This document shows, piece by piece, positions 1-8,190 of a stretch of 64,000 nucleotides of DNA. Source of the DNA: Undibacterium sp. (GTDB taxonomy: Bacteria; Pseudomonadota; Gammaproteobacteria; Burkholderiales; Burkholderiaceae_D); assembly GCF_030651495.1 (NCBI RefSeq), contig NZ_JAUSFI010000084.1:1-64000 (forward strand), read 5' to 3'. A model generated the notes under the pieces. The model had not been told where the DNA came from, ran no database searches, and worked only from the letters and a program-made list of their open reading frames with translations. Position numbers and translations under genes: made by a program. Numbering within the stretch: position 1 is the stretch's first letter; every line of letters starts with the position of its first letter.

Positions 1-114
1 AACGAACGCCCTCGTGTCACGTTAAAAGGGCGCTCGCCAAATGAAGTGTGGACACACATGCTCGATGGTTTAACATTTGAAGAGGCCACCAATCAGCCTC
101 TCCTAAAAATTTAG
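1..114 (+). CDS. C-terminal fragment of an IS transposase (integrase-type), cut by window edge
   Basis: Frame 1 is open from the first base to TAG at 112-114 and gives 37 residues beginning NERPRVTLKGRSPNEVW. This resembles the N-x-x-R-P-H-x-x-L-x-x-x-x-P-x-E end of the DDE/rve integrase catalytic domain used by IS3/IS481-type transposases. The start lies outside the window, so completeness cannot be judged. The sequence just after the stop (115-143, TGTTGCACTTGGAACTTTAG) may be the terminal inverted repeat of the element, but its partner is not visible. The family call rests on one short motif. Confidence 0.6.
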   Translation, partial: NERPRVTLKGRSPNEVWTHMLDGLTFEEATNQPLLKI

Positions 115-321
115 TGTTGCACTTGGAACTTTAGACCGCCCTATTTGAAAATGCCTGCGTCAAATTAAGGAATTGTTTGTTTGATACAAGCCAGAAGCTT
201 GATAAAATGCAACAGAGTCGCAGCGATGGCTTGTATGATTTTTTGGTGCTGTGCAACAGCGCAGTACCTCGCTGGAAAACCACGCTGCCAGGGCGTTTTG
301 AGCGTTTTTGCTTAAAACCTT

Positions 322-374
322 ATCTAACCTTCGTCCGTTTTATCTGTCACGGAGACGGACATTTCTAGTTAAAC
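322..374 (+). repeat. attC-like integron recombination site (upstream of the DUF4279 cassette)
   Basis: The site begins with ATCTAAC (322-328, fits RYYYAAC) and ends with GTTAAAC (368-374, fits GTTRRRY). Between them GTCCGT (333-338) pairs with ACGGAC (355-360). This 53-bp layout (R''-arm-loop-arm-R') is that of an attC (59-be) site. Its right part shares GTCACGG, GACGGACAT and TCTAGTTA with the sequence at the start of the second cassette near 47.5 kb, read on the minus strand. The DUF4279 gene starts 7 bp after it. Confidence 0.65.
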
Positions 375-381
375 ATCTGTA

Positions 382-813
382 ATGGCACATCTATATAAAT
401 CAGTTGCGGCATTGAGGATTTTTGGTGACACACTCAATCCAGATGAAATTACCCAAATATTAGGGTGCAATCCTTCGATGAGCTACGTTAACGGACAGGT
501 GATTCCATCAAAAACAAGAGACATCATAAGAAAAACTGGAATGTGGCGTTTAGATGCAACGTCCTGTACACCAGAAAACCTTGATGCGCAGGTAGCTGAA
601 TTATTGGGTAAGTTATCGCCCGATTTGACAGTTTGGGCTGCTCTTGCAAATGATTATGAGATTGACCTATTTTGCGGGTTTTTCATGAAAACTAAAGGTG
701 AAGGACTAGATATTTCAGCATTGACGCTAAAATCTTTGGGCGACCGTAATATTCCTACTGGATTGTGCTTATATTCATCAATGGAAGATGATTGCGATGA
801 ACACACGGCTTAA
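382..813 (+). CDS. DUF4279 domain protein in an integron-type gene cassette
   Basis: A 143-residue cytosolic protein with no signal peptide or membrane segment. The order of motifs (N-terminal LRIFGDTLNPDEITQILG, a central GMWRL, then a hydrophobic DLFCGFF strand) is that of DUF4279, a family of unknown biochemical function often found in mobile cassettes. The ATG is the first one after the attC core and no Shine-Dalgarno sequence is visible, as is common for cassette genes. The TAA stop (811-813) lies inside the R'' box GCTTAAC of the following attC site, which is typical of cassette packing. The family call is fairly safe; the function is unknown. Confidence 0.75.
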   Translation: MAHLYKSVAALRIFGDTLNPDEITQILGCNPSMSYVNGQVIPSKTRDIIRKTGMWRLDATSCTPENLDAQVAELLGKLSPDLTVWAALANDYEIDLFCGFFMKTKGEGLDISALTLKSLGDRNIPTGLCLYSSMEDDCDEHTA

Positions 814-863
814 CTTACCAGTCGACGCGGACGCTTTGCGTTCTGTCATTTTAATGTTCGGGC
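808..863 (+). repeat. attC-like site closing the DUF4279 cassette
   Basis: It starts with GCTTAAC (808-814, RYYYAAC) and ends around GTTCGGGC (856-863, one base off GTTRRRY). Imperfect arms GACGCGGACGC and GCGTTCTGTC surround a short TTT loop. The R'' box is complementary (6 of 7) to the cassette start GTTAAAC at 368-374, as expected if the excised circle rebuilds a complete site. The implied cassette is about 369-856. Confidence 0.55.
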
Positions 864-941
864 ATGCGTAAGGCGCAATGTATTGCGCCGCATAGTGTCT
901 TCACAAACTGAACCGCAGATTGCGAATCCACCATGACGCAT

Positions 942-1020
942 GGCCGGACACGCAATGGCCATGGGCCTGCTGGCATGATATTGGCCTGTAAGCCGCATGG
1001 TTATTGCGTGTCCGGTTTTT
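942..1020. repeat. REP-like palindrome, copy A (also a possible terminator)
   Basis: CCGGACACGCAAT (944-956) is perfectly complementary to ATTGCGTGTCCGG (1003-1015), followed by a T run. Inside the arms, CCATGG- and CGCATGG-type sequence recalls the other dispersed palindromes of the window. It lies between convergent genes (DUF4279 and the PfpI-like gene) and could terminate either transcript. Confidence 0.6.
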
Positions 1021-1023
1021 GCT

Positions 1024-1701
1024 TTAGCCCAGCAATGCCATCAAGGCATGTGCTGCCGGTTCGGATGAGGCGGGGTTTTGCCCGGTGATGAGCAAGCCGT
1101 CGGTCAGCACATACGGCTGCCAGTCGGCTGCTTTGGAGTAGGTACCGCCATTTTGTGTCAGCATGTCTTCAACCAAAAACGGCACTACCTTGGTCAGGCC
1201 AACCGCTGCCTCCTCGGTATTGGTAAAGCCGGTCACCCGCTTGCCGTCCACGACCGATTTGCCGTCTGCCGTTTTAGGGTGACGCAATACTGCAGGCGCA
1301 TGACAGACTGCCGCTACTGGCTTGCCGGCAGCGAGCATGGTTTCGATCAGGGCAATCGAGTTCGCATCTTCGGCCAGGTCCCACAGCGGGCCGTGGCCGC
1401 CCGGGTAAAACACGGCATCGAAGTCAGCGCCAGTGACCGTGCTTAATTTCACGGTATTTGCCAACACCTTGATGGCGGCAGGATCCGCTTTAAAGCGCAC
1501 GGTGGCAGCGGTCTGGGAGGACGGATCGTCACTCTTCGGGTCGAGCGGCGGCTGACCACCGAGCGGAGAGGCCAGGGTAATCGTGACGCCGGCATCTTTA
1601 AAAACGTAATACGGGGCGGCGAATTCTTCCAGCCAGAAACCGGTTTTTTCACCGGTGTTGCCGAGATGGTCGTGGGAGGTCAAAACCATTAATAGTTTCA
1701 T
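1024..1701 (-). CDS. DJ-1/PfpI family protein (type 1 glutamine amidotransferase-like, glyoxalase III/Hsp31-like)
   Basis: A 225-residue cytosolic protein of the DJ-1/PfpI superfamily. The nucleophile is Cys133 in AVCHAP, followed by His134. The acidic partner is in the GFWLEE segment near residues 21-26, and the oxyanion-region GGHGPLWDL is at 101-109. This pattern matches the Hsp31-like class, which in characterised members hydrates methylglyoxal to lactate without glutathione and can act as a deglycase or chaperone. It is the last gene of a leftward operon with a CurA-like reductase and a YqhD-like dehydrogenase, which supports a role in detoxifying reactive carbonyls. An AGGA sequence precedes the ATG. 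The precise substrate is inferred. Confidence 0.85.
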   Translation of the reverse strand: MKLLMVLTSHDHLGNTGEKTGFWLEEFAAPYYVFKDAGVTITLASPLGGQPPLDPKSDDPSSQTAATVRFKADPAAIKVLANTVKLSTVTGADFDAVFYPGGHGPLWDLAEDANSIALIETMLAAGKPVAAVCHAPAVLRHPKTADGKSVVDGKRVTGFTNTEEAAVGLTKVVPFLVEDMLTQNGGTYSKAADWQPYVLTDGLLITGQNPASSEPAAHALMALLG

Positions 1702-1769
1702 GTTAATTCCTGGTGAGTGTGCTGTGGAGTGCGTTGTGGAGTGCGTTCTTGGGTACGTCAGTGAATGGC

Positions 1770-2810
1770 TTAGTTCGTATGCGGATGGATACGGACGATC
1801 AACTTGCCGAAATTTTTTCCTTCCAGCAGACCGATAAAGGCTTGCGGGGCATGTTCCAGACCTTCGACGATGTCTTCGCGGAACTTGACCTTGCCATCTT
1901 TGAGCCAGCTGCTCATCTGGCCAAAAAATTCTGGGTAGCGCTGGCCGTAATCGTCAAAGATGATAAAGCCCTGCATCTTGATGCGCTTGGTCAGGATGGT
2001 GCGGGTCAGCAGGCCAAGGCGGTCTGGTCCGGCTGGCAAAGCGGTGTCGTTGTAGTGGGCAATCAACCCGCATACCGGAATGCGCGCGGCAGTGTTAAGC
2101 AAAGGCAAGACGGCGTCGAATACCGCCCCGCCGACGTTTTCAAAATACACGTCGATGCCTTTCGGGCAGGCGGCCGCCAGCTGCGCTTTAAAATCGGCGC
2201 TGCGGTGATCGATGCAGGCATCAAAACCGAGTTCTTCCACCACCGAGCGGCACTTTTCGGCACCGCCGGCAATCCCGACCACATGGCAGCCTTTCAGCTT
2301 GGCGATCTGGCCGACCATCGAGCCTACCGCACCGCTGGCAGCGGCCACCACCACGGTTTCGCCGGCTTTTGGCTGGCCGATGTCGAGTAAGCCCATGTAG
2401 GCGGTAAAGCCAGGCATGCCGAGTGCGCCGAGCGCCAGCGACGGATGTGCCATCGCCGGGTCCAGCTTGGTCAAGCCGGTACCATCCGAGATAGCAAAAT
2501 CTTGCCAGCCGCTGTAAGCAAGGACCAGATCGCCGACCTGGTAGTCGGGATGTTGCGAGTTCTCTACCCGCGACACCGTGCTGCCGACCATGACTTCGCC
2601 CAAGACCACCGAGGCGGCATACGAGGCGGCATCACTCATGCGTCCGCGCATGTAAGGATCGAGCGACAGGTACAGGCTGCGCAACAAGACCTGGCCGGCA
2701 GCCGGGGTCGGTACGGCACTTTCCTCTAGGCGGAAGTTGTCGGCCACGGGGGCCCCGACCGGGCGTGAATTGAGTACAATTTTGCGGTTGATTGCTGTAT
2801 TTTGGGTCAT
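1770..2810 (-). CDS. NADP-dependent oxidoreductase, zinc-free MDR family (CurA-like)
   Basis: 346 residues, the usual length of the curcumin reductase/leukotriene B4 dehydrogenase branch of the medium-chain dehydrogenase/reductase superfamily. Visible marks are the N-terminal SLDPYMRGRM motif of this branch, a Rossmann motif AASGAVGSMVGQIAKLKG, and the later YFENVGG. There are no structural zinc cysteines. Such enzymes reduce activated C=C bonds of enones and alkenals with NADPH. The gene lies 68 bp upstream of the DJ-1/PfpI gene and 93 bp downstream of the YqhD-like gene on the same strand, with an AAAGG Shine-Dalgarno. The substrate in this organism is unknown. Confidence 0.85.
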   Translation of the reverse strand: MTQNTAINRKIVLNSRPVGAPVADNFRLEESAVPTPAAGQVLLRSLYLSLDPYMRGRMSDAASYAASVVLGEVMVGSTVSRVENSQHPDYQVGDLVLAYSGWQDFAISDGTGLTKLDPAMAHPSLALGALGMPGFTAYMGLLDIGQPKAGETVVVAAASGAVGSMVGQIAKLKGCHVVGIAGGAEKCRSVVEELGFDACIDHRSADFKAQLAAACPKGIDVYFENVGGAVFDAVLPLLNTAARIPVCGLIAHYNDTALPAGPDRLGLLTRTILTKRIKMQGFIIFDDYGQRYPEFFGQMSSWLKDGKVKFREDIVEGLEHAPQAFIGLLEGKNFGKLIVRIHPHTN

Positions 2811-2903
2811 CGTATTTGCCTTTGGGTGATGCGATAAAATAGTATTAAAAATCGCCGTGATGCTGATATTTTTGCTGACTTTGGCGACCGTGTGAAAGTC
2901 CGC

Positions 2904-4070
2904 TTAGATTGCGTCGATCAAGATAGCCAGGCTCACTTCCAGCGTAATGTTTTGCGGCTCGCCCAATGCGGTCATGCCATGCGCACCGAGTTGCGTGACG
3001 ATGGCCTCTACGGCCTCCGCCGCGGTGACGCCAAGATCGTATTCGGACAGGCGCGTCTTGATTCCCAGCCCTTCAAAGAACTGGCGCGTGCGTAAAATTA
3101 CCTGATCGATACGCTGTTCTTCACTGCCTTCGGTGATCTGCCAGACCCGTTCGGCGTATTGCAGTAACTTGGCATGCTTGTGTTCACGCTGCAGATTGAG
3201 CAGCGACGGCAAGACGATCGCCAGGGTGCGGGCATGATCGATGCTATACAGCGCGGTGATCTCGTGACCGATCATGTGCGTCGCCCAGTCTTGCGGCACA
3301 CCGGCACCGATCAAGCCATTTAAGGCCAGCGTCGCGACCCACATCAGGTTGGCGCGGGTGTCGTAGTCGTGTTCCATACTCAAGGCTTTAGGCGCGATCT
3401 CGATCAGGCTCTGCAACAGGCCTTCGGCAAATCGATCCTGCGGCAAGGCTTGTGCCGGATAAGTCAGGTATTGCTCGACCACATGCACGAAGGCGTCGGC
3501 GATGCCATTGGCGATTTGCCCTTGCGGCAGGGTGTAAGTCTTGGTCGGATCGAGAATGGAAAACTGCGGGAATACGTGGGCACTGGAAAAGGAAAACTTG
3601 GCATGCGTCGACTTGCGCATGATGACACCACCGTTGTTCATTTCCGAACCGGTGGCAGGCAAGGTCAGCACGCTGCCGAAAGGCATGGCACTTTTGACAT
3701 TGCGGCCGCGCTTGAGCAAGATATCCCACGGTTCGCCATCAAAGCCGACTGCCGCTGCCACAAACTTGGTGCCGTCAATGACCGAACCGCCACCCACCGC
3801 CAGCAGAAAATCAATTTTTTCACGGCGCACCAGTTCGACGGCCTGCATCATGGTTTCGTAGCTGGGGTTAGGTTCAATCCCGCCAAACTCTTGCACTTCA
3901 CGCGTACCCAGTGCCGCCTTGACTTCGCCCAGCGTCCCGGTGGTTTTGGCGCTGGCACCGCCAAACAGGATCAGTACGCGGGCATTGGCGGGAACCAGAT
4001 TATCCAGTTTAGCGACGGTCTCGGCACCGAAAACGATTTTGGTCGGGTTGTAGAATTCAAAATTTCTCAT
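2904..4070 (-). CDS. yqhD: Iron-containing alcohol dehydrogenase, YqhD-like aldehyde reductase
   Basis: 388 residues starting MRNFEFYNPTKIVFG, which is the typical YqhD/BDH N-terminus. A longer reading to 4202 is possible, but GGAAA before the ATG at 4070 supports the shorter start. The NADPH-binding GGGSVIDGTKF is near residue 95, and the metal-site histidines sit in the segments DAFVHVVEQYL, MIGHEITALY and SIDHARTLAI. These enzymes reduce short-chain, lipid-peroxidation and glyoxal-type aldehydes with NADPH. It is the first gene of the three-gene leftward operon. A TetR/NemR-like dyad lies at 4100-4114, directly upstream of the start, suggesting derepression by electrophiles; this regulation is inferred. 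Confidence 0.87.
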   Translation of the reverse strand: MRNFEFYNPTKIVFGAETVAKLDNLVPANARVLILFGGASAKTTGTLGEVKAALGTREVQEFGGIEPNPSYETMMQAVELVRREKIDFLLAVGGGSVIDGTKFVAAAVGFDGEPWDILLKRGRNVKSAMPFGSVLTLPATGSEMNNGGVIMRKSTHAKFSFSSAHVFPQFSILDPTKTYTLPQGQIANGIADAFVHVVEQYLTYPAQALPQDRFAEGLLQSLIEIAPKALSMEHDYDTRANLMWVATLALNGLIGAGVPQDWATHMIGHEITALYSIDHARTLAIVLPSLLNLQREHKHAKLLQYAERVWQITEGSEEQRIDQVILRTRQFFEGLGIKTRLSEYDLGVTAAEAVEAIVTQLGAHGMTALGEPQNITLEVSLAILIDAI

Positions 4071-4099
4071 GGCGTTTCCAATGGGGTTTTTAATAAAAA

Positions 4100-4114
4100 T
4101 AGACCGGTCGTCTA
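4100..4114. promoter_or_regulatory. Candidate TetR/NemR-type operator 1
   Basis: TAGACCGGTCGTCTA forms a TAGAC-N5-GTCTA dyad 30 bp upstream of the YqhD-like start. It differs at only one position from the dyad at 4290-4304. TAGAC half-sites resemble those of NemR-type repressors that sense electrophiles; the regulator itself is not in the window. Confidence 0.55.
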
Positions 4115-4289
4115 ATTTTGCAACAAAAAAATGAACGAACATTGATATTTCGCTCACAAGCATCAAACATTCAGCCACAGGCAGATCGGATTTCTTCCAC
4201 AATCCATAGGCATAGTGATACGACTATGGGTCGGAAAAACAGCTCTGCGGCAGCACGCAACGCTGATCTTTTTGGATTATAAATTCAAT

Positions 4290-4304
4290 TAGACCAGTCG
4301 TCTA
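4290..4304. promoter_or_regulatory. Candidate TetR/NemR-type operator 2
   Basis: TAGACCAGTCGTCTA is a second TAGAC-N5-GTCTA dyad, 190 bp from the first. It is far from both flanking start codons, so it may serve an upstream promoter or mark where a regulator gene has been lost. Confidence 0.5.
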
Positions 4305-4733
4305 GTAAATTTATTGGCTGTTTTCTAACCTGTTGATGCCGGAAGTGTTGGCGCTGGCACCAACACCAATACCGTGAAAATGGAATGACAGCCATTCGGA
4401 GTGACTATTTTCTTAGATGGAAAAATGATCGTTTTTTACACTGTCTGCGTCTGGTCGCGCCAGTCGGGCCTGGCCGAGAGGCCGCATCAGCGGCCTTGTG
4501 TATTCTTCATGTCTATCGTTACCATCGGCTAGAAGCAGTTATTGGCAAATAATGAGAATACCTTGTCAATAGCGGTATCGTTTTCCTTCATCCGCCAATA
4601 AACGTCAGTTGATGAGCGCTTTGGGATGGAACATGCCACAGACTGCCGATAACAGACACTAAGTATCCCGGCAATAAATAGAGGCAGTTGTGTAGAATAC
4701 AATAACTAACCTTCACCATAAAGCCCCCCCCCG

Positions 4734-5939
4734 ATGACCAAGCCAGCCAATGAGAAGCACCAGCGACTCCACCCCGATGTGCTCAAGCTCGGTTTAGTGA
4801 GTTTTCTGACTGACCTTAGCTCGGAGATGATTTTTTCCGTGTTCGCCATTTTCTTTACCACCGTGGCCGGCGCTTCCAGCGCTCTGCTCGGGCTGATCGA
4901 GGGACTGGCGGATTTTTCGGCGTCGTCCCTTAACTACCTGGCCGGCTGGCTGTCGGACCGCAGTGGCCGGCGCAAGTGGTTTGCTACCGCCGGTTATGGC
5001 TTTTCCACGCTGGCCAAGCTGATCTTGCTGATGTCGTCGTCGGTTATCGGCTTAAGCATCTTTCGCGTCATTGAACGGCTGGGCAAAGGTTTTCGAGGGC
5101 CGCCGCGCGATGCCTGGCTGTCATCCATCGCCGTGAAGGAGTCGCGCGGCTATGCGTTCGGCGTGCACAAGGCGCTCGATAAATCGGGGGCCGTACTCGG
5201 GCCTCTGGTGGCTTATGCGCTACTGTCATGGCTTGGAGAATCAGCCAGCACTTACCGTACGCTGTTTTTGGTCGCCTTTGTTCCTGCGGTGATCAGCGTG
5301 GCGGTGCTCACGCGCATCCCGGACCAGCCCGGCACGGCGCACGAGCGTGAGAGCCTGCGGCAGAACTGGCAGCAACTCAGCCCGGGCTTCAAGCGTTTTT
5401 TGATCCCGGCTGGGGTGTTTGCGCTGGCGTATTTTAGCCTCGGTTTCATTTTGCTCAAGGCGCATGCCGTCGGCTTTAGCGTCACCAACATCGTACTGCT
5501 GTACGCCCTGTTCAATATCACCTGCGTAGTAGCGGCACCACTGGTGGGCAAGCTGGGCGACAGAGTGGGCCGCAGCCGCATCGTTGTGCTGGGTTATGCG
5601 GTCTACGCGCTGATCAATCTGTGGCTGGTGGTCGCCAGCAGCCGCTGGGAAGTCGTGGTCGTGTTCGCCATTTACGGGCTGTTTTATGCGATTGATGAAT
5701 CGCAGAGCAAGGCTTTCATTGCCGACCTGGAGCCCGAGCGACGCGCTACGGCAGTAGGGGTTTACAACTTTGTCACCGGTGCGTTGTACCTGCCGGCTTC
5801 TCTGGTGGCGGGTGCCTTGTGGACTATTGCGCCGGGTATCGTGTTTGCCGTGGCGGCAGCGTTGTCTGTGGTTGCCATCGTGATTTTTGCGGTGCTGCGG
5901 CGAAAGTTAACTGTCATAGGCCAAATAGGCAAAACCTGA
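4734..5939 (+). CDS. MFS transporter
   Basis: 401 residues with about 12 hydrophobic segments, the usual size of a major facilitator superfamily permease. The loop between the second and third segments carries GWLSDRSGRRKW, the MFS signature motif A (G-x-x-x-D-R-x-G-R-R). A second, related loop is present in the C-terminal half (GKLGDRVGRSR). The LGKGFRGPPRDAW segment is characteristic of a drug/metabolite efflux-like subgroup. The protein is expected in the inner membrane exporting or importing a small solute by proton coupling. Nothing in the neighbourhood identifies the substrate. It appears to be transcribed alone. Confidence 0.8.
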   Translation: MTKPANEKHQRLHPDVLKLGLVSFLTDLSSEMIFSVFAIFFTTVAGASSALLGLIEGLADFSASSLNYLAGWLSDRSGRRKWFATAGYGFSTLAKLILLMSSSVIGLSIFRVIERLGKGFRGPPRDAWLSSIAVKESRGYAFGVHKALDKSGAVLGPLVAYALLSWLGESASTYRTLFLVAFVPAVISVAVLTRIPDQPGTAHERESLRQNWQQLSPGFKRFLIPAGVFALAYFSLGFILLKAHAVGFSVTNIVLLYALFNITCVVAAPLVGKLGDRVGRSRIVVLGYAVYALINLWLVVASSRWEVVVVFAIYGLFYAIDESQSKAFIADLEPERRATAVGVYNFVTGALYLPASLVAGALWTIAPGIVFAVAAALSVVAIVIFAVLRRKLTVIGQIGKT

Positions 5940-6030
5940 TGACAATGGTGGCTGGGCGTCCAGAATATTTTTACCTGATCGACTGAATGACAGCGTTTGC
6001 CGTTACTCAATGGCAGAAGCAGTCTTCGGG

Positions 6031-7251
6031 CTAAAAATTTTCTTTTTCTGCTGCTGAATTATATTGCCTGAGAAATACGGAACGAATCCATTTGGTAACC
6101 GCGGCAGTACTTTGCATGGCGGGGCGTTCAATGAAGCGAAAGGTGACAAAACATAGGGAGACCAGTACCGGCGTCATCAGAATGACCAGTAGCCAGTGAG
6201 TTGGCGCCGATAGCAGTGTGGCCCTATCAAAACCGACTAAAAACTTAAAAAAAACAAATAGCATCACCCCATGTAAAAGGTAAATGCTGTACGCCATTTC
6301 TCCAAGAGTGCGGGAGACTTCGCTACTTAATGCGCCAAACATCGTATTTCCGCCTGCTATCAATGCAAAAGAGAACGAAAATAGTAAGAGCGGGACCGGT
6401 GCATGAGGCGACGGGAAAAGGATGACGGTTACCCCGATTGAAGCCAGCAAAACAAATGATGAAATCCGCTTTGACGCCAATTGACAGAACCATTCAAATC
6501 TGACCAGTAATGCAGCAGTAATTCCGCCGGCGAACGACAACAGATGCCACTGGTTTGAATAGCGCGTAGCAAAACCAACGACGCCAAAAATTCCTACTAC
6601 GATGAATGGCAACGGCGGAATTTTGCCAACGGTCAGTGCCAATAGAGGAAGCGATAGATAAAACAACCATTCATAAGGTAGTGACCAAGTAACCCCCGCC
6701 AGGATACGTGGCGTGTTCTCTACACCGTTTAGGTCTGGGGCGCCGAGTATCGTAAAGCTAAGCCATTTCACCGAATCTTTAATTAACTGGAAAGGCGTGT
6801 CATTGAAAGAAGCATTTGAAAGAATAGCAACAATACAAAACAGCAATATCATGGCAAAAAAATAGAGTGGGACAAGGCGCAATGCTCGTGAAACAAACAA
6901 CTTAATCCAATCGACACCCTTCTCCCTATCATTAATAATTTTGCTGAAGAACAAAAAACCCGTGATCATAAAAAAAAAGGCGACGCTGCTTTGTCCGAAA
7001 TGAGTGTAAAGATTCGATGGCGGCACTTTCCAAGCCCCCGTTTTTAGGTAGAAATACCAGATGCACGAGTGATGAAGGAAAACAAAAAAGGCAAGATAGC
7101 CCCTGAGGCCATCGATGGCGACAAATCGTCCTTCTGCCGAAGGCGCACCGAATTTTCGTGCCAATATATGCGCTGTGAGCATCGCAAAAAAAATGGATGC
7201 CAAGGCTGGAAAAGGGCTAACGGGCGTGAACATTTTTGATGGTGGCCTCAA
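6031..7251 (-). CDS. Acyltransferase 3 family membrane protein (OafA/YrhL-like)
   Basis: 406 residues with some ten membrane segments. The N-terminal part has the family motif IDGLRGYLAFFVFLHHS, in which the conserved H-H lies at the end of the first core helix; FFMITGFLFF follows and RALRLVPLYF supplies the conserved R-x-x-R-x-x-P. Such integral membrane enzymes O-acylate surface sugars (O-antigen, exopolysaccharide, peptidoglycan) using acyl-CoA from the cytosol. The gene stands alone with no glycan cluster around it, so the acceptor is unknown. It is more AT-rich than its neighbours, which hints at transfer. Three 12-bp tandem repeats lie about 40-75 bp upstream of the start. Confidence 0.85.
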   Translation of the reverse strand: MRPPSKMFTPVSPFPALASIFFAMLTAHILARKFGAPSAEGRFVAIDGLRGYLAFFVFLHHSCIWYFYLKTGAWKVPPSNLYTHFGQSSVAFFFMITGFLFFSKIINDREKGVDWIKLFVSRALRLVPLYFFAMILLFCIVAILSNASFNDTPFQLIKDSVKWLSFTILGAPDLNGVENTPRILAGVTWSLPYEWLFYLSLPLLALTVGKIPPLPFIVVGIFGVVGFATRYSNQWHLLSFAGGITAALLVRFEWFCQLASKRISSFVLLASIGVTVILFPSPHAPVPLLLFSFSFALIAGGNTMFGALSSEVSRTLGEMAYSIYLLHGVMLFVFFKFLVGFDRATLLSAPTHWLLVILMTPVLVSLCFVTFRFIERPAMQSTAAVTKWIRSVFLRQYNSAAEKENF

Positions 7252-7289
7252 GGTTCTCAGAACCAGGTAACGGCAGACACGAAAAAAAT

Positions 7290-7325
7290 CAGAGTGATAA
7301 TCAGATTGATAACCAGAGTGATAAC
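7290..7325. repeat. Three tandem 12-bp repeats upstream of the acyltransferase gene
   Basis: CAGAGTGATAAT, CAGATTGATAAC and CAGAGTGATAAC follow one another without gaps, 39-74 bp upstream of the acyltransferase start. The copy number could vary by slippage and alter promoter spacing; this is inference. Confidence 0.7.
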
Positions 7326-7501
7326 CCGAGCGTATTCATTTATCTGCAATTATTGTAATACAAATGTCTATTGCCAAAAAAATAAGCTGATGGATAGCCG
7401 ATTTTGGCCGTTGGCTGATGTCCGGCGAAGCGCATGCTGAATGTGCTGAAACAGTGACTGGCAGAGATCACTTGGATCATGGGCGATCCAAGGCGGCAAA
7501 T

Positions 7502-7545
7502 CATGACGGTCATTCCGTGCGTCACCGCACGGAATGACCGTCATG
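7502..7545. repeat. Perfect 20-bp inverted repeat with 4-nt loop
   Basis: CATGACGGTCATTCCGTGCG (7502-7521) and its exact complement (7526-7545) flank the loop TCAC. The hairpin lies between the divergent acyltransferase and OsmC genes and has no T-run. It may be a miniature mobile repeat or a transcription-blocking structure. Confidence 0.75.
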
Positions 7546-7688
7546 TTCGGTTTAGTCTGAGCCTTGCGCTGCACCATTCCTGCCAGGTTAAGCCACCAAG
7601 ATTGTTCACTTTATGGTGGTTTGGAAGCAGGCAGCAGCGCACCAGACTTCATCACTTTCTCAACCGTTACCAAAAAAGGATACAGATC

Positions 7689-8138
7689 ATGACTGAAAAA
7701 ACCGCAAGCGTACACTGGGAAGGCGCAGGAAAAATCGGCCTGGGCCAGATCAGTACCGAGACCGCTGCCCTGAAGAATTATCCCTATGGCTTTTCCAGTC
7801 GTTTCGAGGATGACCGGCGCGGTACCAATCCGGAAGAGCTACTCGGCGCGGCCCACGCTGCCTGTTTCACTATGGCGTTTTCATTTGCCTGCGAAAAAGC
7901 CGGCCTGAAAACCAGCGACATCGACACTGAGGCGCGGGTAAGTTTGTCGAAGCAGGGCGAGGGCTTCATCATCGATAAAATTAGCTTGACGATGCAGGCC
8001 ACGGTGCCCGGCATCGACGAGGCGCAGTTCCAGCAGATTGCCGCTGCCGCCAAGCGCGATTGCCCTTTATCGAAGGCACTTGCCGGCGTGCCGGAGATTA
8101 CGCTGACGGCCACGCTGAGATTGGCGGCATCACGCTAG
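7689..8138 (+). CDS. OsmC/Ohr-family peroxiredoxin
   Basis: 149 residues starting MTEKTASVHWEG. A longer in-frame reading begins upstream at 7479 but crosses the long hairpin, and an AAGGA box precedes the chosen ATG. The OsmC fold is marked by two redox cysteines, one in AAHAACFTMAF (near residue 60) and one in KRDCPLSKAL (near residue 125). The family reduces organic hydroperoxides, with the paired cysteines recycled by a lipoylated or thioredoxin-like donor. The length and the RGTNPEELLGAAHAACF segment fit the OsmC subgroup rather than classical Ohr. It is monocistronic, followed by a REP-like palindrome. Confidence 0.88.
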   Translation: MTEKTASVHWEGAGKIGLGQISTETAALKNYPYGFSSRFEDDRRGTNPEELLGAAHAACFTMAFSFACEKAGLKTSDIDTEARVSLSKQGEGFIIDKISLTMQATVPGIDEAQFQQIAAAAKRDCPLSKALAGVPEITLTATLRLAASR

Positions 8139-8190
8139 GTACCGCTTGGCATAGCTTTTACGGCAGCGTAATAAGTAAAAAATGGCACTG

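Larger units (their letters stand above)
4071..4733. promoter_or_regulatory. Intergenic region with promoter/operator elements, no gene seen
   Basis: This 660-bp gap separates the leftward detoxification operon from the rightward MFS gene. It holds two dyads (4100-4114 and 4290-4304), a GGCCGC-ATCA-GCGGCC hairpin at 4480-4495 and a GTGTTGG/CCAACAC palindrome near 4340. No convincing reading frame, RNA gene or regulator gene is present, although a TetR-type repressor would be expected nearby. Confidence 0.6.

Noticed and set aside
177-368. Open frame of 63 residues before the first attC site
   Set aside because: It starts at TTG without a ribosome site, has no recognisable family and runs into the attC site; more likely leftover of an earlier cassette.
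1713-2390. 225-residue frame opposite the CurA-like reductase
   Set aside because: It is antisense to a clear enzyme and has no family features of its own.
3369-4115. 248-residue frame opposite the YqhD-like gene
   Set aside because: Antisense shadow of a conserved dehydrogenase; composition is typical of a reversed codon pattern.
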